Source: Bondarzewia mesenterica
Taxonomy: Eukaryota; Basidiomycota; Agaricomycetes; Russulales; Bondarzewiaceae
Assembly: GCA_004802705.1 (NCBI GenBank)
Contig: SGPL01000794.1
Span: forward strand, 1 to 11,710
DNA length: 11,710 nucleotides
Direction of reading: 5' to 3'
A model generated the notes under the pieces. The model saw nothing but the letters and a program-made list of their open reading frames with translations, ran no database searches and had not been told where the DNA came from. Below, one piece after another: positions 6,777 through 11,710 of this stretch. Position numbers and translations under genes: made by a program. The first letter of the stretch is position 1; each line of letters starts with the position of its first letter.

Positions 6777-9286
6777 TCAATCGAAAGTCTCCGGCTCAGA
6801 CTCAATGTCGACACAGGCAGCACGCGCCGGACGCCCACTACCTGAAGTAAGAGTGTTAGTACCTCCTGATGCCCCTGCAACCAAGACATCACCGGGAAAC
6901 TCAAGCGCCATCAATGCCTCAGCATTGGCAACCAACTTACGCCAACTGACATTGCTTTTGTCCCGAAGAGACCTAACATACTGCTCCGTTTTGATGCCCC
7001 AAACGCCATTGGAAAACTTCTCGTTGCTCGCTGGTTGAACAAAAACTCCGCTGGACCATAATTGAAGTGCTCGCTCAGCCTACACAAGGTAAATTGTCAA
7101 TATTTAGATATGAAGCTGATCTCACTCACACTGCATGTGGCCAATGCAACGGCACCAATTGGTGGAGCAGTGTCTCTGTCGGCAAGAGGGATTGTCATAA
7201 CAGACCTAAGATGATGACGGAGGGACCGCAGGATGAACTTGGATCAGAACACCCCGATATGGGCCTGTATGAAGGTTAAGAGGACAAACGAGGTGATCTC
7301 AGTAGACTAAATGTACTTACCTCATTACGTGTGGTGGGATCCATGTCGATGCTGCCCCATAAAAATGGAACGACAGATGCTTCATCCCCTTGCGGTGCAG
7401 CATAAGCCACGAATGCCGCCTTATCTGCCACAGTTGGTAACAACTCCTCGTTGCTGCTAAAAAACCTCTTTACAGCATCCACTCCGTCTAATGCAAAGTT
7501 TCGGTGCCATTCGTAAATACGCTGTGTACACTGCAAAAATATCAGCAATTTACTATTTGATATAAAGATGATACATTGCGTTGGATTGAACACTTACCAC
7601 ACCAAAAATCGGCTCCCCCTTGAGGGCAAGCACGCGAGGAATGCTAGGAAAGACATGATCCCACAGAGCTTGAGCTCCCGCAACAATTTCAGTATCCCAA
7701 GGTTCGTGTAGAGTTCCCATGTAATCCAGCCACATCGGCATGAACACTAGATGCCACCTGGGTAAGCAACCAATAGGGAGATTTGAGTTAGTTCAAATCT
7801 TCGTGGGGGTGCGTGACTTCAACTCTGATTGGGGCTGAGATTGAGTGGAAGACAAAGAGTTAGAAGCGTCGGAACTCGACTTTAACTTCCCGGACACGCG
7901 TTTCTGCTCCGGGGTGATGCCCGCAATCCCCTATGTCCCGTTCGTAATTGCGTGATCAGATGCTGTAGTTTGTAGAAATATAAGACTTACCTTTTTCAAA
8001 AGCATAGGCGCTGCAATGGCCTTATCATCCTCCAACTTGAAAACCCGCATCTTATCCTTCTCCTTATGGAGAATGCTCCCTCCTACATGCTTTTTGCCCT
8101 CTTGCTCTTCAGGGCCTATGGCAGCCGCAATCACCTCGGTGAGCTCGCAGGACTTGGTCTTGACACCGGCCTTCAGATCTGCACCTTCGACAGCATCATT
8201 CTCATCCTGGAGCCCTCCGTTCTCAAACATGCTCGAAGTATCAGAGTCGTAAGGGGTGCCTTCAGCAAAAATATCAGCTAACGCAAGCTTAGCATTAATG
8301 ACGTGGGTGGTTCCAGTAGAGGTAGGGATGGTAGGAGCTAGGGCAGTGGAAATAGGCCGGCGCGATACCGGGCGTAGTGCTGGGCGCTTAGAACGATGGG
8401 GTATGACTTGCCGCTTGTCTTGAATCTCGTCCTCAGAGCTGGACTTAACCTCAATGAAGTCCTTCTCATTGATATCCTCAGGTATGTTCTTCCTCCATCC
8501 TCGCACGAGACCAGAGGGTGGCTGAACTTTAGCTTTTTTATTGCTCGAGTGGCCCATACTGCCGCTGGTTCATAAAGTAAGTCAGTTAGTTAATGGAATA
8601 AATTGAATTCTGATTACTCACGCTGCAGCTTTTCTTTTTCCATCACCATGCTTCTTCTTATCGTGGACAACTCCCACCTCAAGTTTAGCCTTCTTCGTAC
8701 GGATCTCCGCTGTGATAACGGCTAAGAGCTCTTTCCTTCCCAATTGGTAAGCGGCCCCTTCGCTATGACTTATACCTCTCTCCTTTCCTTTTCCCATCTC
8801 TCCATCCCCATCCTCATCCTCATCCTCACGCTCACTTTCCTCGACTTCCGTAGGGACCATCTCGACATCTTCGTCAGGTTCTTCGCCCAACACTAAATTA
8901 AGGTCGGCGGTGGTTCATCAGTCATTAACTTGAATGGACAAGGCAAGGAAGTAAACGTAGTACTAACCTTGATCAGCGTCCAGAAGACCGAAGTCATAGT
9001 CGATCAAATCTTTCATCCTCACGAGGGGCCGAGGTTGCTTGGTTGCGATACTTGCTAATGGCTGCGTTACTTCTTTTTCAGTCTGTGCTGCCAGCGCTCG
9101 AGCTCGAGCCTTGAAAATTCTGATCTTCTTAAGCTTATCTTGTCTTTCTTTGTCAACTATCCTTTTAGATGCGGCAGCCACCTCACTGTCCACCTTTACT
9201 TGTGCACTACTCCGGCGTGGGGCAGGTTTATCAGGAAGTCCAGGATGGGCAACTTGAGTAGATGGGCGAGTGATTCTAGACGACAT
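6777..9286 (-). CDS. Plavaka-associated accessory protein, eight exons, with probable in-frame stop
   Basis: Function unknown. The type is one I recall as an uncharacterised transposon-linked protein in Agaricomycetes. The start is ATG at 9286-9284. Exons on the minus strand: 9286-8968, 8892-8622, 8564-7991, 7930-7818, 7757-7598, 7530-7321, 7264-7130, 7079-6777. All introns are 50-75 nt GT..AG, phases agree, and the total is 2085 nt. Residues ~20-80 are basic and helix-prone (RRSSAQVKVDSEV). About 108-140 is acidic (EESEREDEDEDGDGEMG). A Lys-rich segment with KRKAAA follows (~190-196). The C-terminal half holds WLDYMGTLHEPWD, QRIYEWHRNFALDGVDAV, PPIGAVALATCS, AERALQLWSSG and FSNGVWGIKTEQYVRSL; these resemble the conserved core of the family. 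In exon 7 a TGA at 7246-7244 (codon 556) breaks the frame if the normal CAG acceptor at 7265 is used. A weaker AAG acceptor at 7238 would skip it in frame. The donor of intron 4 is uncertain by 6 nt (7817 or 7823), as is the acceptor of intron 2 (8565 or 8559). No transposase catalytic motif is recognised. Confidence 0.72.
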
Positions 9287-9621
9287 AGGCGGTGATAGTC
9301 AAGTGAGAGGGGGAAATGCTAAGGTGCAGAAAATGGCCTTTAATGACCAAGGTAAACACCGTGCATCGCTGGCAAGGTACGTGAGATAATCGACCTGCCT
9401 ACCATTTTCATGGCCTAATGGCGATATAGTTGCTAAGATTACTTACCCGACATTGACTTCTGACACAGTCTTCTATGCATCTCTTTCATTGGCTGCTCGA
9501 GCGGGCGCCTGTGCTCTTTGTTTTAATTTGTCTGACAGCAAGGGAAGTCTCAGGCTTGCCTTATTCTACTGACACCACTCCAACACTCACTCCATTCAAG
9601 ATAGATATTCCCTCCACTACT
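9287..9621. promoter_or_regulatory. Divergent intergenic region between accessory gene and transposase
   Basis: The two element genes point away from each other and their start codons are 335 bp apart if the transposase starts at 9622, or 188 bp if it starts at 9475. The region should contain both promoters. No TATA box is convincing. A CT-rich stretch on the minus strand (complement of about 9300-9315) could be an initiator for the accessory gene. CTGACACAG at 9461-9469 resembles a branch point plus acceptor and might end a 5'-UTR intron of the transposase. Confidence 0.45.
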
Positions 9622-11595
9622 ATGGCACCTCAACGGACGAATCACCCAAGGTTTCAAGAGCGCAGATTTGTTTGCAATGCAGGAAGCACGGCCCTCTGTC
9701 GTCGAGGATTTCTAACATTAGGCAGTTTAAGACAACATCGGACAGCTATCCATCCGGTTCTTACACATCACCACAATGTGCAACCCATACTTCCGGCCCT
9801 AGCCGCGGACTTAATTCCGCCATTCTACCAACATGCATACGTTGAAGACGCTCCAGATGAAGGTGACCCCATTGCTCCCATGCCTCCCTTAGCTCAGCAT
9901 GTGAGTTTAACTCACCATCCTGTGCTTGATGGTCAGTGATTCTACTGCTATTCGAGTCCGTTCGAGTTCAAGTTGATTTTTTTTAAATAGGTGTACCGGT
10001 CGATGCCGATGGAAATGACTTACCACCCGATACACTGCCTCCACCTTATGCAAATTCAGCGGATGCAGCCTGGAGCCCTTTTACTGACCGAAGTCAATTC
10101 GAGCTAGCCGACTTCCTCTTTCGTCAAGACCAAATGCCTGAGACACATATCGACAACCTATTAGGACTTTGGGCCTCTTCGCAAAAGGCCGGCGATGAGC
10201 CGCCTTTTCGCAATCACACTCACCTTCACAGCATAATAGATTCAGTCACTCACGGCGATCTCCCTTGGCAATCTTTTTCTGTTCAGTACACGGGAGCACT
10301 GCCCGAAGGTGAAGCCCCGCCTTGGATGTTAGCCCACTATGATGTCTGGTTCCGTGACCCCCGTGGCCTTGTCCTCAACCAGCTAGCAAACCCAGATTTC
10401 AAGGATGAGATTGATTACAGCCCAGTTCAGATATTTGACAGGGATGGCAAACGAGTTTGGACGCATTTCATGACGGGGAACTGGACATGGCGACAGGCGG
10501 TGCTTTGATTCTTTTTTTTTTCCTTGCTGATAACTAATATTTTAAGTGCTGACCTATAGAATGAGATCGCAAAGGATCCTGCCACGCATGGGGCGATGCT
10601 AGTACCCATCATTCTTGGCTCCGACAAGACGACTGTTTCAGTAGCAACAGGGCAAACTGAGTATTACCCGTTGTATATCTCCAATGGCAATATACACAAC
10701 AATGTGCGGCAGGCGCATCGGAATGCAGTCAGCCTTGTCGGATTTTTAGCTATTCCCAAAAGTAAGTTTCATTACCATTCTCTCGTAACATGCATCATAT
10801 TAAACAGTGACCTTCATACAGCTGATAGAGAGTATAGCGGCAATGCAACATTTCGCAAATTCCGTAGGCAGCTCTACCATACCTCATTGACTCATATTCT
10901 CGCATCTCTCCATTCAGGAATGACAACTCCTGAAATTGTGCGCTGTCCTGATGGCCATTTGCGACGCGCGGTATATGCATTAGGCCCCTATATCGCAGAT
11001 TATCCAGAGCAGGTAATGCTGGCCTGCGTTGTATCAGGATGGTGTCCAAGGTAAGCACTATCTGGTCTCTTTGGTATGTTGCTGATGAGTCTGCACTTGC
11101 AGGTGTGGTGCAGATCATAATGACCTTGATGCTGGCGGCAGTCCACGATCTCACGCACGCACTCGACTTTTGATGGATACATACGATGTCAAGACTTTAT
11201 GGGAAGATCACGGCATCATCGACGATGTCTTGGTATGTGCACACTTGCTTGATGAAGACACCGCTCAATGTTACTTGCACTAACCTTCATGCTTGTTCAT
11301 TTTAGCCATTTACATCTCATTTTCCTCGTGCCGATATCCATGAATTACTATCATTTGACATTCTCCATCAAGTAATCAAGGGAACATTCAAGGATCACCT
11401 CGTGACTTGGGTTGAAGACTACATAAAACTAGTTCATACGGCAGCTGATGCTGCAGCTATCATAGCTGATATCGATCAGCGGTGAGTACTGGCATCAACA
11501 ACAGTTTATCCATCTGCTGACTTGACTTTGCACGACTTAGCATTGCTGCGGCACCAGCATTTCCTGGTTTACGATGGTTTATAATGAAACATTAA
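9622..11595 (+). CDS. Plavaka transposase, N-terminal 532 codons, C-terminus lost
   Basis: This is the transposase of a Plavaka (CACTA-like) element; it would act in the nucleus on the element's ends. Exons: 9622-9931, 9991-10499, 10560-10761, 10822-11050, 11103-11232, 11306-11481, 11541-11595. Introns are 52-73 nt with compatible phases and mostly good donors (GTGCTT at 10500 is weak). An N-terminal zinc-finger-like segment has Cys18, Cys26, His39 and His44 (CRRGFLTLGSLRQHRTAIHP); its Cys spacing is wider than a classical C2H2. Then come WSPFTDRSQFELADFLF, PWMLAHYDVWFRDP, IILGSDKTTVSVATGQ, YYPLYISNGNIHNNVRQAHR, GPYIADYPEQ, PRADIHELLSFDILHQVIKG and GTFKDHLVTWVEDY, all typical of Plavaka. Homology stops after PGLRWF at 11580. 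Five codons later TAA (11593-11595) ends the frame, so a large C-terminal part is absent. The start at 9622 is preferred over 9475 because the extra 49 residues resemble a secretory leader, odd for a nuclear protein. No stop or frameshift occurs before 11580. Confidence 0.88.
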
Positions 11596-11710
11596 AAATT
11601 GATAGAAAACTAGCCGTGTCTAATTTATGAATTGATTTCTTTAATGAAGTATCTCTGCTTAATTTAGATAGTTTTCACATAATGTGTCATAACTTAGGCT
11701 CATTTGATGG
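11581..11710. other. AT-rich sequence replacing the transposase 3' half
   Basis: Immediately after the last transposase-like codon (TTT at 11578-11580) the sequence becomes visibly AT-rich and has no transposase similarity in any frame. It looks like inserted or flanking non-coding DNA. The window ends before its nature can be judged. Confidence 0.6.

Larger units (their letters stand above)
6242..11710. mobile_element. Plavaka-type (CACTA-like) DNA transposon, right end outside the window or lost
   Basis: The element is inferred from a Plavaka transposase gene on the plus strand, a divergent accessory gene on the minus strand, and a dense CACTG/CAGTG repeat zone at 6242-6450 immediately beyond the accessory gene's 3' end. 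CACTA-superfamily elements typically start with CACTA- or CACTG-like terminal repeats and carry subterminal motif arrays, which fits this zone. The exact left terminus cannot be fixed because the partner repeat on the right is not in the window. Candidate starts are CACTG at 6250 or 6259. The transposase homology ends near 11580, so the copy is truncated or split by a later insertion. No target-site duplication could be checked. Confidence 0.75.

Noticed and set aside
8016..8281. Plus-strand frames over accessory exon 3
   Set aside because: They lie antisense to an exon whose splicing and protein composition are consistent with the minus-strand gene.
9475..9621. Upstream ATG adding 49 residues with a signal-peptide-like hydrophobic run to the transposase
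   Set aside because: A secretory leader does not fit a nuclear transposase; ATG at 9622 directly precedes the basic, zinc-finger region. It is more likely 5'-UTR that happens to be open.
6242..11710. KDZ (Kyakuja-Dileera-Zisupton) element with a linked TET/JBP dioxygenase
   Set aside because: The transposase motifs fit Plavaka rather than KDZ, and no HxD..H dioxygenase signature is seen in any spliced frame.
1..11710. tRNA, rRNA and CRISPR features
   Set aside because: Scanned by eye for T-loop motifs, conserved rRNA blocks and spaced repeats; nothing convincing on either strand.

Overview
The window looks like nuclear DNA from an Agaricomycete (mushroom or bracket fungus, possibly Polyporales). 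Introns are short (about 49-83 nt) with GT..AG ends and CTNAC-like branch points, genes are compact with many exons, and the best match in the right half is a Plavaka-type (CACTA-like) transposase, a family expanded in Agaricomycetes. All homology statements come from recognising protein motifs by eye; no database search was run.

Left part (1-5603) is mostly a gene graveyard. A fragment of a Ran1-like Ser/Thr kinase (97-409) is joined directly to a mid-gene fragment of the YchF/OLA1 ATPase (413-984). Both are broken, and the OLA1 piece still holds two introns. About 1 kb without a recognisable gene follows. On the minus strand, 2010-3457 is a decayed RhoGEF (DH-PH) gene with frameshifts, an in-frame stop and loss of the DH core. 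A plus-strand open frame of unknown family (3685-4523) appears frameshifted. Next comes one apparently intact two-exon gene on the minus strand (4834-5603, 234 aa): a low-complexity Ser/Arg/Pro-rich protein of a type I associate with basidiomycetes.

Right part (about 6242 to the window end) is a Plavaka-like DNA transposon. Its left end is crowded with CACTG/CAGTG motifs, a 19-bp-arm hairpin and 18-bp tandem repeats. Inside, two genes diverge from a shared ~335 bp intergenic region: an eight-exon minus-strand accessory gene (6777-9286, about 694 codons, with a probable in-frame TGA) and a seven-exon plus-strand Plavaka transposase (9622 onward). The transposase reads cleanly for 532 codons and then breaks at about 11580 into visibly AT-rich sequence, so the element is truncated or interrupted by another insertion.

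The layout (subterminal repeats, accessory gene, divergent promoter, transposase) parallels the two-gene organisation of plant CACTA elements. This suggests, by inference only, that the accessory protein works with the transposase, perhaps at the repeat-rich ends. The accessory gene and its repeat array are the least described part of the window.
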